A DNA stretch of 64,000 nucleotides, from assembly GCA_023374045.1 (NCBI GenBank), contig CM041780.1:171364085-171428084 (forward strand). Direction: 5' to 3'. Positions 8,588 through 22,300 of this stretch are shown piece by piece. Below the pieces are notes generated by a model, which was given only the letters and a program-made list of their open reading frames with translations, did not search any database and was not told the DNA's origin. This stretch comes from Limonium bicolor (lineage: Eukaryota > Streptophyta > Magnoliopsida > Caryophyllales > Plumbaginaceae). Made by a program: the position numbers and the translations under genes. Position 1 is the first letter of the stretch. Each line of letters starts with the position of its first letter.

Positions 8588-10492
8588 TGAAATACTCCGT
8601 AATTAAAAATAGTGATTAATTAGGCTAATAAGTAATTTAGAAGCTTAATTATGTATAAATAATCATCAGGGAACAAATCCCGAAGAAAACAGATCCTTAA
8701 AACGGATTAAAAACACTAACGAACCTTAAAGCGTGTTTTTTCGAGGAAACCGCGAAAATGTGACTTTAAGCGGGTCAAATAGACTCGTAACAATTTTGGT
8801 CAACTAAATAGTCATTAATAAATATTAGTGAAGCTTTAGAACCAATAAAATCAATAAAACGAGAAAATAGTAAAAACTGTCAAAAACGGGAAGTTGTGGG
8901 GTAGGAACATAAATAACCCAAACTAGTGTGTCCAATATTGTAAATAAAATTTTTACAAACCCATATGGGCTGTGTGTGTGTCCGATTTTTAGCCCCCACT
9001 CACACCCCTTAATTCTTTCTTATGTACAAAAGGATAAAGAATTAAAAAGCAATAAAGTAAACTATTTACCTATCTCACACTCTCTCTCCTACCCTCATTT
9101 CTTCACTCACGTACTCACCCCCTCCCTCACTCTCTTTTCTTTCTCTGGTTGCCTTCTTCCTCAACCGGCCAGCCATGGAGAAGTGAGAAAACTCACAAAA
9201 AAAAAACTCAACTTCTCTCCTCTTGTTAACCCCATGAACCTCCATAAAAAATTGCGAAAATTATACCATTGAAATCCCCTCACCAAGGAGAACATATCCC
9301 TCCTTTCAAAATTCGAAAACAAGAACTTTCATCTCCATGGGTATGTAACATTTGGAGCTTCAAGACCACCATTAGAACCACCTCCTTCTCCTTGTCATTT
9401 TGAGGTAAAAAAATGTTCTTGAAACCTCACCTTTTCCTAGCCCTTGTGGGAAAAACGAAATTTGGGAACTAAACCCTTGTTTTTCTTTGCACTCTAGCCG
9501 ATTTAGGCTTCTTTGAAGGAGTTGAAACATTGTTCTTGAGCCATTCCAAGCTTCACTTACACCCTTGCAAGGTAATGAAATTTCTAAACCCTAAAATATG
9601 CATTAAGCTTTAAAGGATGATTAAGGTTTAGTTTGTGTATTGAATGGTGGAATGAATGGGTTGTAGTGTTAGAGGATTTGGGTTACTAAAACCGATGGAA
9701 AGAGAGAGAAGGAGGAAGGAAGAAGAAAGAAGGAGAAAAAGAAAAACTAGAAGAGAAACAAGGTAATTATGCTCTCTTTGGTTGTCTTGTAAAATGCATT
9801 GTGTAACAGATTTTAAAAGCTCTTAAATGTGTATTGTACAATGGTAATGAGTAGTGTAATGTGAAATAAGAATCAAACTATTATTGAAGCTTGAAAGACA
9901 TTGAAAAACTGTCACAAATGGGATGGGAATTGAATGTAGTGTGCAGGAATTTTTAGGAATGTTTAGTGGTTGGTATAATGTATGGGAGCTATGTATATTC
10001 ATGTTATTGAAAACAGGTGAGATGGATAATGAGTGTGAAAATGATGTGGTGAGAGTGTAAAATTATAGGGGAGGTTATGTCAAAATTTACCTAGAAACTA
10101 GAAGACTTATGAACTAGAAACTAGGTGAAAAATATATGTTTGTAACAGATTTTGATTGAGATAGCTAGAGGGTAGGTTGGGAGAGGTAGTGAATGTATTG
10201 TAATACATTAAAAGCTCTAGAAATGACATTAGAAGAGAGAGCTATAGATGGGGAGTGTTAGAGTCAAAATCTGTAGCAAAATGCAATAAGGGAAAAAACA
10301 ATGTAAGTGTCGAATTGAAACTTGGAAAATTATGTGTATAAATTAGTATGGAAATGTGTAATGGGTTAATGGATGAACTAACATGATTTAGGGTGTTTAA
10401 TTAATGCTAAAACATGTTAGGATGTATGTAGGAAGATTGGGGAAGAAATGGGTAAGGAAGGAAATGAAAAACAAGGTCTGTAGCAACATTCT

Positions 10493-10768
10493 ACTACCGA
10501 CCGACCCAGAGGCTGGATCGGTCGGTGGGTCGGCCGGGCTTGAATTCTCGGTTGTCGAAGTTTCTGACTTCGATCGACCCAGAGGTTGGGTCGATCGGTG
10601 GGTCGGTCGGAGCTTAGACAATGGGACTGAATCTTTCTGTAACGGACCAACCCAGAGGTGTGTGGGTCGGTCGGAATAGTTCTGGGTCGGTCGAGAGAAA
10701 TTTCAGAGAACGAAAACTTACTGGAATGGACCGACCCAGGGGTTGGGTCGGTCGGTGGGTCGGTTGAC
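10493..10768. repeat. GACCGACC...GGTCGGTC array in the 3' LTR of A
   Basis: This is the same four-unit array as at 147-425, with a few substitutions such as GATCGACC and GACCAACC. It confirms that the array belongs to the LTR. Confidence 0.9.
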
Positions 10769-11061
10769 CCAAAACTTACAAAAAAAAACTATATGATTAT
10801 AATAGGTATATGTATATATATGTATACCCACATATACATATGTACATATATATATGAGAGCACCATTGTTAAGTAAGGAAACAATCTTAAAGTAAGCAAA
10901 CAATGTGTAAGTGTAAGAATTGTAATGACTTAGTAAGTATGAGTTAGGAAACGTAAGAGTAGTCGAGTTAAGTTAATGATAGTTAGATTAATCACTCGAT
11001 TGTATGTATATAATAGGATTTGATTTGTGAACACCGGAGGAACGTCGGATACAAGTACAAC

Positions 11062-13273
11062 TGTAACACCCCCAAACACTGGCCTAGGAGTTAGGGGTAT
11101 TACACGCCGCGTATTATTACATAATAACGCAAGGCTCTAATAAACAGACTTATACAGATAATCAAATAAGGCCCAAACGAATACTGGAATAAAGTATGAT
11201 CAAAGAGATGTTAGAGCATCCCCAAAAGTCATTACAAACCCACCAAACAGATGTCAAAAGCGGAAGCTAACGAAATATGCCCAAAGGCTCAAATTCAATA
11301 CAAAGGTCTCAAAAGAAGCTAAATACGAAGCAACTAAACTCCAGAAGCTGAGGGGAGACGATCCTCGCTAATCAATCTGCAAAAGCGTTAGAAGTAGGGG
11401 AATGAGCACACAACTATGCCCAGTAGATGACCAACTTCATCAACCAGCATGCTCAAAACATTTGCAGAATATTGACAAATCAGAAGGAGTCAAAGAATCC
11501 ATAAACATGTCAGAAATCAGAAACAGAAGTCCATTCATTAAGGGACTAAACAGAGCAGAAGCAGACAGAAGCAGAAAATAGAGTGGGACACTAGCGATCA
11601 CAGCATACAGACAGAACGAGCAGCCAGCTCGTGAACAGAATGAGGAAACCTCACTCGTAAACAGAACAGGTGTAAACACCCGTGAACAGAACGGGGAACA
11701 TCACCCGTGAACAGAAGGATCCTACATAGCGCGCTACGAGACAGCGTAACCAGCCATCCAAAGGCTCAGACACAGAGATAACTAGGTCCCAAAACAGAAG
11801 CTTAAATACAAATAAGCATATGTGCACCAAAGGCACCAGAAAGCCCATAGATAGCTTGGAAATCAGAAGGGGAATCCAACCCCGCAAACGGAAGTCAAAA
11901 CGGAGCTCAAACGAGCAAGTTATGGCCAAAACAGTAGCCTGTCCGAACTTATGTCCGGACATCGATGTTCGGACACAAGTCGAGACTCAAAACAGAAGCA
12001 GAGACAGAGATGTCCGAACATCCATGTTCGGACGGATGTTCGGACGTTTTACGAAAACAGGTACGCGGAGTGTCCGAGCTTGTGTCCGGACATCAATGTT
12101 CGGACACAAGTCGAAGCAAAAATAGAGGAATGAGAAAGGGGGTGTCTGAACTTATGTCCGGACTTACAAGTTCGGACACCATTCAAAACTCGTAAGCCGG
12201 ACTCGTCCTCGCACCCCGTCCGAACTTAGAAGCTCGGATGGAAGTTCGGACACATCAAACAGTTCAGAAATCCAGAGCGCAGGAGGGCATGTCCGAACTT
12301 CAATGGTCGGACAGAAGTTCGGACACGCCGAAAATTTCAGAAAACAGAGGCGAATTTAACACGAACAGAGGCACAAAAACCAATCTAAATCAACACACAC
12401 ATTTACAAAACAACCTTGGGGGTTTAAACCATTAAAATGGCATTAAACAGACATGAACCACACACAAACACAAGATCAAATCATTGAGTTAATTTGCAGA
12501 ACCCAAACTCCCCAAGGTTGAACACACGGATCGAATCCGAAAGCCACCTACCTTGAATTAACAGCAGACGAAATCCAAACTGGATAGCAGAGCCCGAATC
12601 CAAACAGATACCCAAACGCAGACTGGAAACGCAATGCCAACCCTCTGACTGAATACAATGTAGTCCCAAATCAGAACGCAAATCAAACCTTGAAACTGAA
12701 ACTGCAAACCAAACTGTAACACGATCCTCACCTGAATCCGACAGTCACGAACAACGAACTAGCCCACAGCAGAGGAATCGACAGGGAAACACACAAACGG
12801 GTTCCTAATCAGATTGCAGAGGAGGGATTCAGACAAGAAGAAACTTCCCAAATTCAGAATTGAAGGAGAAAGGACAATGCGGATTACCTTACTCAGAACC
12901 GGATTTCGCAACAGCACACAATCTATAGCGAGATTCGATGAAGAACCACGAACAGCCAAACTAGAAGGGATTGAACAGAACGAGATTTTGAGAGAGAGAA
13001 GAGAGATGGTTAAGGGTTTCCAACTGAGAGAAGAGGAGCGTAAGGGAGATCGTGAGAACATGATTAGAAGTTAGAAGCGAGAGTAATAATTAAAAGGGAA
13101 GGAAATAAAATAATTACGGAATTAATCTCACCAGAAAATCAAATGAGAAAGGAAAAAGACTTCCTCGTCCCCAGCTTAATTAGAATGGACTTCCTTGTCC
13201 CGAGTAATGAAATATCTCATCATAAGGCAACGTTGCACGAAATAAAATAATAACCAAATCTTGGGTTATAACA
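11062..13273 (-). mobile_element. G1: solo LTR inside the LTR of A, TSD acaac
   Basis: The sequence runs from TGTAACACCCCC to GGGTTATAACA and is flanked by ACAAC at 11057-11061 and 13274-13278. The uninterrupted target is seen near 711-720. No primer site, PPT or gag/pol is present, so it is a solo LTR of about 2.2 kb. Minus orientation is inferred because other LTRs here end in GGGTGTTACA. It matches G2 (60906-63206) in both ends and interior (ACACGCCGC, ACGCAAGGCT, GCTCAAAACAT). No gene is seen in it; the open frames are short and unsupported. Confidence 0.88.
11936..12320. repeat. GTCCGAAC...GTTCGGAC array in G1
   Basis: About five clusters of GTCCGAACTT, GTCCGGACAT and GTTCGGACAC alternate on the two strands, each able to pair as a hairpin. 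G2 has a shorter version at 62285-62400. Confidence 0.85.
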
Positions 13274-14090
13274 ACAACGGTGAACGGTATGAATTTCTCA
13301 TGCCCCGTATGCTACCCTGGTTACTCTGATTTGTGTGTTGTGTGCTAATTGATCACCAAATAAGATAAATGCACGAATCGGAGTTATCATGTTTACTTGT
13401 GAATATGTAGTGTTGTATCTTGTTGTATATTAGCTTTAAATTATAGTTTGTATAATTCATGAAATGTATGGACGAATATGAGTGTGTGTATGTATGATGC
13501 AATGTACTGTGACCGAATGTGTTTGTGATTGGACTTCTAACTGATTCCTAACAAGCTAACCAATCTAACTTAAATTGGTAATTAAATTGGAATGAGTAGA
13601 AGTCCGATATAGTTTCGGCCACGCGTGAGGATGCGGAGACACAAGAGGTTGGATCCAAGTCCTGACTCTTAAACTGGTCCGCGGCCCAAATCCTTTAAAT
13701 GGGTAGCATCCCGGATTGGTGAGTCAAGTAAATCCCGGTGGTGGGACGATGTAGTCCCCGGGCCGGAGGTCATACCGACTTAACATGAGTAAAAGTAAGT
13801 AAGTAAGAATGAGTAAGTAAAGTAAAGGAAAGTAAGTAAGTAAAGTAAGAGTAAGCAGTGTGTAATGAGTAAAAGAGTAAAAAGCATTCCGATTAACCCG
13901 GATGCATAATTTGGCTAACACTGTAAAGGTAAGTAATGTGTATGTTATTGCAATGTTGCCTTGGATTGTGTAATGTATTGTATAGGTATGTACGTTGTTT
14001 GCAAAGCATGTATGTATGAAATTAATGAACCGTATGTCTATCCGACCTTAATTAGTCGGTGCGCCCTTGTTAGCACGCGGTATATGCGAA

Positions 14091-15685
14091 TACAGAAAGT
14101 AACTCTCAGACTGTTTTTACTATTGGTCTTCGACTTGGTCTTGGACCTAGGTCTCGGACCACTTGCAGGATTCACTCTCGATATGATATTTGATGCGGTC
14201 CGGGACTTGGTACATATCCTAGGTCCCGGACCCTGTTAAAAACTGCTACTTAGTGAATTTTTCAACCCCAAATCAACCCTTAATTCACCCCTAATCATTC
14301 CATAAATTTTCCACAAGTTTCCTACATAATTAAACACCTCAAAACATGCTCTAAACCACTTCAAATCCTTGGTTAAATCCTTACTCCAATTCTTGTTCAA
14401 TTTCAAAAAATTTCCATTCTCATTTTGCATCTTGCACACTTGTGCATTTCCTAAACCTCTCTTGGAACTTTGGATTTTGTTCTAACTCCATTTGACCATC
14501 CCAAATCTTTCCTATGCAATTGCATTAACTATACCCAAGTCCCACTCTCATTTCCAAGCTTTTGCACATTAACTCTTTTCTAGCATTTCAAAAATCCTCA
14601 CAAGTCATTTGCTACAGATTTTTACACTCCTCTCCCTAGTTCTTAAAATGCCATTTCAAGGCTATTAATCCACTCTACTCAACACTACAAACACCTAGGT
14701 TCTCCCATTCACCAAGTCATCTAAAAACACTCATTTTCTACCAAAATTTCGCCATAACCTCCCCATAAACTTAGTATACCCAATTTCACCAATTCTCATC
14801 CTTTTCATTCCTAATCTAGCCACACCCTTACAAGGGTCCTACCAGCACATAAACTCAATTCAAAATCCACCAACATCAATATAAGCACAAGCCTCACATC
14901 ATTTGGCTCCAAGGCCCTCAATTCAAAATCAAATTCACAAATCTATCACATTTTCATCCAAGCACACTATCTCCCATATTTTAGGTTTATTATTAAATTT
15001 AACCCATCCCAAATTTTAAAACAACTAAAGCAAGCTTCAAGGTAGATTTATTACCTTAATTCACAAGTTTCTCCTTAATTCTCCTCTTGCTCCTCCTCTT
15101 CTAAAATTCGGTCAAGTGGGAATGGAGTTGCCAAACTCCATCCCAACATTCAAGAAACACAAAAATACACACAATTAAAATCCTAAACCTTTGGAAATTC
15201 TCTAATCCAATAAAGGAGCTTAAAGCATAAAATTCTAGGGTTTACCTTTGGAGTTTTAGGAGGGGTTTTCACCCTTGAATCAAGAAGATGGTTCCACCAC
15301 CATTGGAGGGTTGAAACAAAGCTCCAACACAAGGAGAATTAAGGAGAAACTTGTGAATTAAAAGACGAGTTTGTATTTGGAGGGTTCCACCACCATTGAA
15401 GGAAGATGAGTTTTTAAAAAGAGATAAGTGTAGAGCTTGAGGAGGAGAAGAGGAATATGTATTTTATTTTGCATTTGGAGCTTGTATGTGGCTAGAGCAT
15501 GGAGGAGAAGGTGCAGTAGCCATGGAGGAAGCTCAAAATCAGTAGAACCAGAGGAGAGGAGAAAAAATGGTAGAGGAAGGAGAAATAGAGGAAAGAGAAA
15601 ATGAAAAGATAGAAATGGAGGAGAGAGAAGAGGGGGGTTACTTTCTACTTTTTTCTTTCTTTCTTTTCTTTTCTTTCTTTCTTTC
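14091..15685 (-). repeat. Element B 3' LTR fragment
   Basis: It matches 21493-23184 nearly base for base (for example TACAGAAAGTAA, CTTGCACACTTGTGCATT and the TTTC-rich run at its end). It lacks the terminal 2.1 kb of the LTR at its left, where A follows directly, and about 570 bases of the LTR start at its right. It carries part of the GGTCCGGGAC-type array (14110-14236). No gene is seen. Confidence 0.85.
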
Positions 15686-18600
15686 AACATTGGAAATAGG
15701 TATAAGGCGTTCAGCCGTCATGGAGTGGTTCAACTTCCATGCGGTCTATTATACAATGTATTATGGTCAAAGGGTCATAACCAATTTACCGGTTTAGTCC
15801 CTGCACCAAGAATTTCCATTGGAGTTTATTTAACTCTTAACCGGCTTCGTTTCTAGCCTTAGAGGCTTCAAGGCATTGATAATTATCCATTCATTCACTA
15901 GGTATTTAAGGCCTTAGAATTCTGGGCCCACTAGCTTCTACTGCGCGACCCTGATAACCTAGGGTTTATTTACCCTTCTCGTTATCCTTAATGAGTTATA
16001 CATCAACCTTTTTATCCCTTTTTCTCTTGGGAATAAGGTTTATCAATCAAGCATGGTATTCTTTTACCGTACGCGAACTTAATGAGTTACAGGTTTTCTA
16101 TCTAGCTCTCTGGGATCAATGTACATACTATTGTGTATCTGAGTGATTATTCACTTGGTTCTCCCGACATATTGTCGGTTGAGGTTGAGCCATTGCTTAA
16201 TTGTAGTGCTTCCTCTATCACCATTGGCTTCTGAACTATGCCCACTTTATGGTTCTGTACAAGTGTTCTTTATTTGTACGAGCTTGCATTTTCTATGCAT
16301 CGGTCTTTACAGCTTCGTAAGTTTCTTTCTACTTTTACCACAATTATCATCTTTCCAACTTCCTAGCTATCCCACTAGATCATTACTGCACAAGTGCAAT
16401 ACCAAAACACTCAGTCCTATAGAGTGCAGAGGCGTAAACTCTTGGGGGTAAATCACTTATGCGATTGTAATAGGAATGCACATTGTTTCCTCGCTGCCCG
16501 GTCTGTCTACCATCTCTATTCATCAACTCCATATTATTGTGTGACTTATTCACATGTATTGGTCGCTTGTTGCGCACCATATTAGTGTTTGCTTACGAAC
16601 TTGGTTTCCATGGCTTCCGCTATTTCATTAGCTTCGGCTCATGTATTTCTACCATTAGACAATGGCTCGCCAATTACTTGGCTGATTATAGCATATGACA
16701 TTCTTATATATCTCTGAGCTCCTTGAGCGTTATTGGTTTTTACACATCAGGTTCATACTTCACATGTTTCTTCTTAACCGATTACTCCTCGGTTTCCAAT
16801 AATTGCCATCAAAGCCTATTTCACATCGCTTGGCGATAATTGCATGCTCAAGCTTCACTACATTAGTAGTTCTAAAAGAGATACATCCTCTTCTTAAAGT
16901 GTATGTGTTCACCGCTCTCGCGGTGTCACATTAACGAGGGGTATCTTTGCTCGTTAGTTATTAAACTATTTACCGGTGCCGTTCTTGGCAACTCTTCCTA
17001 TGATTCACAATGGTTTTGTAACCGTTGAGCTTGTATTGCAATGGGTTCCTGGCTCACTGGCCACGTTGCCTAGAGCTTTGCTCATCTTAGGCTGATCACA
17101 AACATTGCTTCTCCGTATACCATAAAATGGCTTGGAGGTATTATTGGGCTCCTTGATAGGATCAGTGCATCACGCTTCCGTCTGTTAGATGCCCTTTAAG
17201 TGTCTTGGTATTGATTGGTACCTTTCAATAATTCAGGGTATCCCCTGGGTAAGTGGGGTCCCTTCGGTGTTCTAACCGAGTGTTCGTTGTAATCCTAGTA
17301 TCTTTATTACGACATTTAATTCGACACCCTTTAAGGATTGCTCCTGGGTGTTATTCTGTTACGCCATTACATCCGGCTTGCATTTATGAAAACATTTAGT
17401 TGCTCCGCATTGCGGTCCTGGATTCAAATTGTCCCATTTAGGGTTATAACGCTCCCATTCTCAGGGTAGACTATTGATACTTCTCTTATGGTTTTAACCG
17501 GTTTGGTATTTCCTTCGGTGGTGAACGGTATCCTCCGGTACCTTAGATGATCACTCTGGGTATTTCACCTGGTTCCTTGAACATTGGTGTGTTCATGCTA
17601 GGGATTTGCCTCACTGTGTTTAGACCGGGTATCCATTCCGGCTATTTCATGCTTTTGTTTCAAATTCTCGAGGCATATCCAATGTCTTTAGTCAATTATC
17701 AGTGCTTCTCGCACCTCTTAATTCTCAATCGTCCTCCTGGAGTAAGTTCTTGATTCCTTTAGCTTGTAAGCTAATCTGAGCTCCTTCGATTGTTCAAGGT
17801 GTCCAATTGTTTTGGTTGAATTTACCTTATGGTCCGTAGAACGGAGTCGACTACTTCCCGTGTTTTGTACACTACATGTATACATACGTGAGGTACCTTA
17901 TTGGTATGTTACCACTTACCTGACCAACTCACAAAAGGGTCTATCAGGCCCGCAAGCTCCTTCGGAGTGCGGTCATCCCACATCACATATTTGGGTACAC
18001 TCGTAGTGCTCGTCACACACCTATGTGAAGTATTCTATTATCAACTCCTCTTGTATCATTCTATGATACTCACCGTAATTCTCCTGGTTTGGTTTTAAAA
18101 ACTGAGGTTTAAAAGAAAAGTTTGAGGTTTTGAAAGAAAAGGTTTGTGTTTGAAATAAAATTTTGGGTTTTGAAAGAAATTCTTCATGGCATTGCCATGT
18201 CTGAAGTCTTGACCAAGTCTAGCTTCTTGCTGACTGGTATGTTCGTAATATAAAACAGTCAAGCCATTAGGCCTATCCAAGGCTTCGTTGTTCAATTTCT
18301 CAGGATTAGCGATCCTATGATTGCTTTTATCTCCATGATAGTGTTTTAGTAAGTACGTGTCGGTCGTTAAAGTCTTCCAATTGTCTTGTTGTTGCTGCAC
18401 TTGCCTTGGCAAGTGCGCAGGTACGTCGGTTTTTAGGTTAGCAAATACCGGTTGTGGTATTGTTTTCATCCTTACTTGGTGGTTTATTGGATCTTCCACC
18501 GACCTTTTGATCTTAGTGATCAATCTCCTGGGTAGCTTCTCAGCGTTCTTGACAAGGTTGTTGTTAATTCAGGTGCCTTCCCGATCCTTGTGGTACTCCA

Positions 18601-19362
18601 TGTACCTTGCTTCGTTGCTCGTTCCCACGCTTATACGGTGGTTACCGAGGTTTGACAAGTCCTTAGGAACTACGTGGTAGTCCTGTTAGTGTAAGCTTAA
18701 TGATTACTCTCATAGTTGTCCGAACTCTATTATTTGGGTATTACCGCCCTTCGGCGTTGTAGGTTTGGAGTTGATCCAACCTCGACTGATTCTTTAGTCG
18801 GTTGTATACCGTTGTTGACGGTATTGCCAAACGTTGCAGTCCGTGGACTCTCTTGTCTCGGGTTATGTTATTCTGCCTTATCGCTTCCGCGTTGTTATGC
18901 TTCCCTTCTAGATGGCTACACATGGTTCTCGCGACTGCCAAGCATATCACCCCATGGTGCCGCAAATTTCACTATCCTATGTTTAGGATCTTCAGTCTTC
19001 TACAGTTCAGTACGGTTATTGTCGTTCAAACGGGAACCGTCTTTGGGATTTCCAGTTCTTGGAATCTACCGTATGACAGGTTCTTCCTCTTTACAAAGTT
19101 TATTCACAACTGCCATATCGGGTTAACCCGAGTATGAGAGGTCTTTCCATCTCTCTGGCATTCTTTCCTAAACTTAAAAACGGGGGTTACGGAGGGAGGG
19201 ATTGGTTATGTAGGTACCCAGATCACACTGGAAGTTCCTAACTAGCGTATCTCACACGCTAACACTCAACCCTTAGCCCTAAGTCTTTAATTCCTAACTC
19301 GGTATTTTCCTAAACTCGGTATTTAGACCATCAGAGCGATACTTGGCTCTGATACCACTTTT
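15686..19362 (-). pseudogene. Element B internal region, degenerate pol relic
   Basis: No open frame of useful length survives. On the minus strand it aligns by eye with D, and through D with the integrase end of element A (see 27050-27590). The part at 15690-15960 corresponds to the end of pol in D. About 1.2 kb of 3' UTR plus the PPT and the start of the LTR are deleted at 15685/15686. No AlkB motif was recognised. Confidence 0.6.
19345..19357 (-). other. Primer binding site, initiator tRNA-Met type (element B)
   Basis: The minus strand reads TGGTATCAGAGCC, starting five bases after the LTR end GGGGTGTTACA. This fixes the orientation of B and the boundary of its 5' LTR. Confidence 0.9.
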
Positions 19363-22300
19363 TGTAACACCCCTACCGGTAATCACACCATTATCTCCTA
19401 ACCCGTCTCAATTACCAACAACAATGCAGCAGAAATTCAACCTACAACCGGTGGGTGATACATGCCGTTAGTCACCCACGTGACTAACAAGGCCAAGTCC
19501 AATCCAAACAATTAATACAATACAATATCGGTCTGATGGGTCTTACACCGAGTATACTATACCAACATTACATTCCAATTCCTTATTCCAATCTCGTCTC
19601 AAATACAAACCTCAAATCCAAGTAATACAAATATAATACATATTCAATTCTATACTTCCTACAATCATCAAGTTGCCGGTAACAATTGGCTTACAACTCA
19701 ACATTTCACATAATTACAACCTTCACTAATCACTACCCTTGCTTACATAGCAACCTGTCCTACTCTCAAACGGTAATTGGCTTCATTGTACCTGGAAAAA
19801 TAAAAACGATGCCCCTAGGGGCTCAGCAAAATTGCTGCATATGAAATTCACATACCCCGCGTACTAGCGAGGGTACACCGACTATTTTGTTGAGAGCATG
19901 CGGTTCATTTTAGTTCAAACAACGTGCAAGATAATAATACATTATATACGTATGTAATCCTAATCAAAGTTCAATGAAGAACATAAACACTAACACACAC
20001 GTCAAGGGGTTAGTTTAATATATTCTTTACTTAAGCTTGAGGGTTTCTACCTCACTATGCCTTACTCAACTACTCATTGTCTTACCCACTCTCTTGGGTT
20101 CTCTTACTCACAATCTCAACAAGTTCTACAATACTCAACTCAATTCTCCACTCATACTCAAGTTCTCAAGTCTCTCAAGTCACAACTCAATTCTCAGTAC
20201 TCACACACTCAAATCGATACTCCAATACACAAGATCTCAAATCAATACTCAAAGGCATCTTTTAAGTCTTAGCCATGACCTCCAGGCAGGGTCATACACA
20301 AGACCCACCACCGGGCTTACAAACACAAAAGAAGCAATGCATTTAGCTCCTCAAGTTCACAAATGTCCAGTTCTCTACCGGACTACTCAAATTCCCAAAA
20401 CTCCTCTCTCGGAGTCATTTCACAATCTCATGGATTAGCCTAGAGGTATCTCCCTCGATAACATCTATTGGCTTAGGGAATTCCTCAATGTCTAGTATTC
20501 TAAGGTTTAGGGTTTTACCCAACTTATCTAATACTCTCATGTTCAGGATATTGTTTATGTTAGTCGGATCCTCTCATTGGGGTTCGACTATTATTCTAAG
20601 GGGTTTGGTGATCCCTTACCATACTTTACTTCACTCGAGGTTCATATTTTGAACAATTATCAATCCTCTAGATTGAGGTTACTCATATACTTCCACTATT
20701 ATTTATTGTGTGGATTAATCAATTCGGTTCTCTAACCATTATCGGGAGTTTACTAGTTCCCGTACCAATCTCTCACGTTCTAGTGAGTTCGTAGTTCGTG
20801 TTATCGTTTTATGGTACGATAGTTTTTGTGTGTTGCCACGTTTTCATTAGTTCACAACTTGACTCTTTTTACGAGTCTCTACTCAAACAAGACTCAACTA
20901 TGAGTCGCACTACAGAGCTCATTCACACTCAAGCAATTCATCCACAAACATGTATTTCATGAATTATACAAACTTTTAGTTCACAATACAAACCAACCTC
21001 AAGCAATACAAACAAGCACTACAAGGTGCAAATAATCCAATTCGTGCATTTATCTTGTTAAGGTGATCACAAAATCAAACAAGCACACAAATCGGGTAAC
21101 CAAGTTAGGATACAGAGCATGAGAAAATCAAACCTTTCACCGGGGTTAACTTTACCGGGTGTTCTCACGTTCCTCGGTTGACCCTTGTTCCTCGAGTCTT
21201 ACTCTCGAACCACTGACTACATGCCAAATGGTTCTATTAATATTAAAGCATTACGGTATGTACATAATTACTACTCCCGTGCTTACCCCGTTATCCCGTT
21301 ATTTCGGTTTAACTTAGTGTACTTAAACTCACAACTTTCTCAATCACTTCTCAAACTTGTCTACACTTATTAGGACCTTTAAAGGTCACCAAACAACTCC
21401 TAAACATCATCTAAAACCAATACCATTCAATCCCCCATGTTTAGAACCCTTAAAACACTTTCTAGGCATTTTTGGGGGTGGTCCGGGACCAATACAGAAA
21501 GTAATTCTCGGCCTGTTTTTACTATTGGTCCGGGACTTGGTTCCGGACCTAGGTCCCGGACCACTTGCAGGATTCACTCTCGACAAGATTTTTGATGCGG
21601 TCCGGGACTTGGTACATATCCTAGGTCCCGGACCCTGCTAAAAACGGCTACTTAGTGAATTTTTCAACCCCAAATCAACCCTTAATTCACCCCTAATCAT
21701 TCCATAAATTTTCCACAAGTTTCCTACATAATTAAACACCTCAAAACATGCTCTAAATCACTTCAAATCCTTGGTTAAATCCTTACTCCACTTCTTGTTC
21801 AATTTCACAAATATCCCATTCTCATTTTGCATCTTGCACACTTGTGCATTTCCTAAACCTCTCTTGGCACTTTGCATTTTGTTCTAACTTCATTTAACCA
21901 TCCCAAATCGTTCCTATGCAACTGCATCAACTATACCCAAGTCCAACTCTCATTTCCAAGCTTTTGCACATTAACTCTTTTCTAGCATTTCAAAAATCCT
22001 CACAAGTCATTTGCTACAGATTTTTACACTCCTCTCCCTAGTTCTCCAAATGCCATTTCAAGGCTATTAATCCACTCTACTCAACACTACAAACACCTAG
22101 GTTCTCCCATTCACCAAGTCATCTAAAAACACTCATTTTCTACCAAAATTTCGCCATAACCTCCCCATAAACTTAGCATACCCAATTTCACCAATTCTCA
22201 TCCTTTTCATTCCTAATCTAGCCACACCCTTACAAGGGTCCTACCAGCACATAAACTCAATTCAAAATCCATCAACATCAATATAAGCACAAGCCTCACA

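Larger units (their letters stand above)
1..14090 (+). mobile_element. Element A: Tekay-like Ty3/gypsy chromovirus carrying an AlkB unit
   Basis: This is one plus-strand LTR retrotransposon. Order: partial 5' LTR, tRNA-Met primer site, gag with putative introns, AlkB-like unit, protease-RT-RNaseH-integrase-chromodomain, hairpin plus polypurine tract, 3' LTR. The two LTR copies match from about 1-1529 with about 10340-14090, once the G1 insertion is removed. The full LTR would be about 3.8 kb. The left end lies outside the window. The right end is a truncation: the last 524 bases of the LTR (1530-2053 in the left copy) are missing and B sequence follows directly. Several stops and frameshifts mean it is no longer autonomous. 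Lineage assignment rests on the integrase C-terminal chromodomain and the primer site. Confidence 0.9.
8588..14090 (+). repeat. Element A 3' LTR, split by G1 and truncated
   Basis: It starts TGAAATACTCCG after the PPT. Positions 8588 to about 10335 lack a counterpart in the window because the left LTR is cut off; 10340-11061 plus 13279-14090 match 1-1529. It includes CT-rich sequence (9070-9160), AG-rich sequence (9695-9760), the GACCGACC array (10493-10768) and the GTAA microsatellite (13795-13850). It stops abruptly after TATATGCGAA at 14090; the last 524 bases of the LTR are missing. Confidence 0.88.

Noticed and set aside
12814..13074. Charged 86-codon frame in G1
   Set aside because: AG-rich low-complexity LTR sequence; no domain and not conserved as an open frame in G2.
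15567..15797. Glu/Phe-rich frame near 15567 and 23112
   Set aside because: It reads through GA-rich and TTTC-rich microsatellite sequence in the B LTR; composition artefact.
19345..19357. GCTCTGATACC segment considered as part of a tRNA gene
   Set aside because: No cloverleaf or flanking tRNA arms; it is the primer binding site next to an LTR end.
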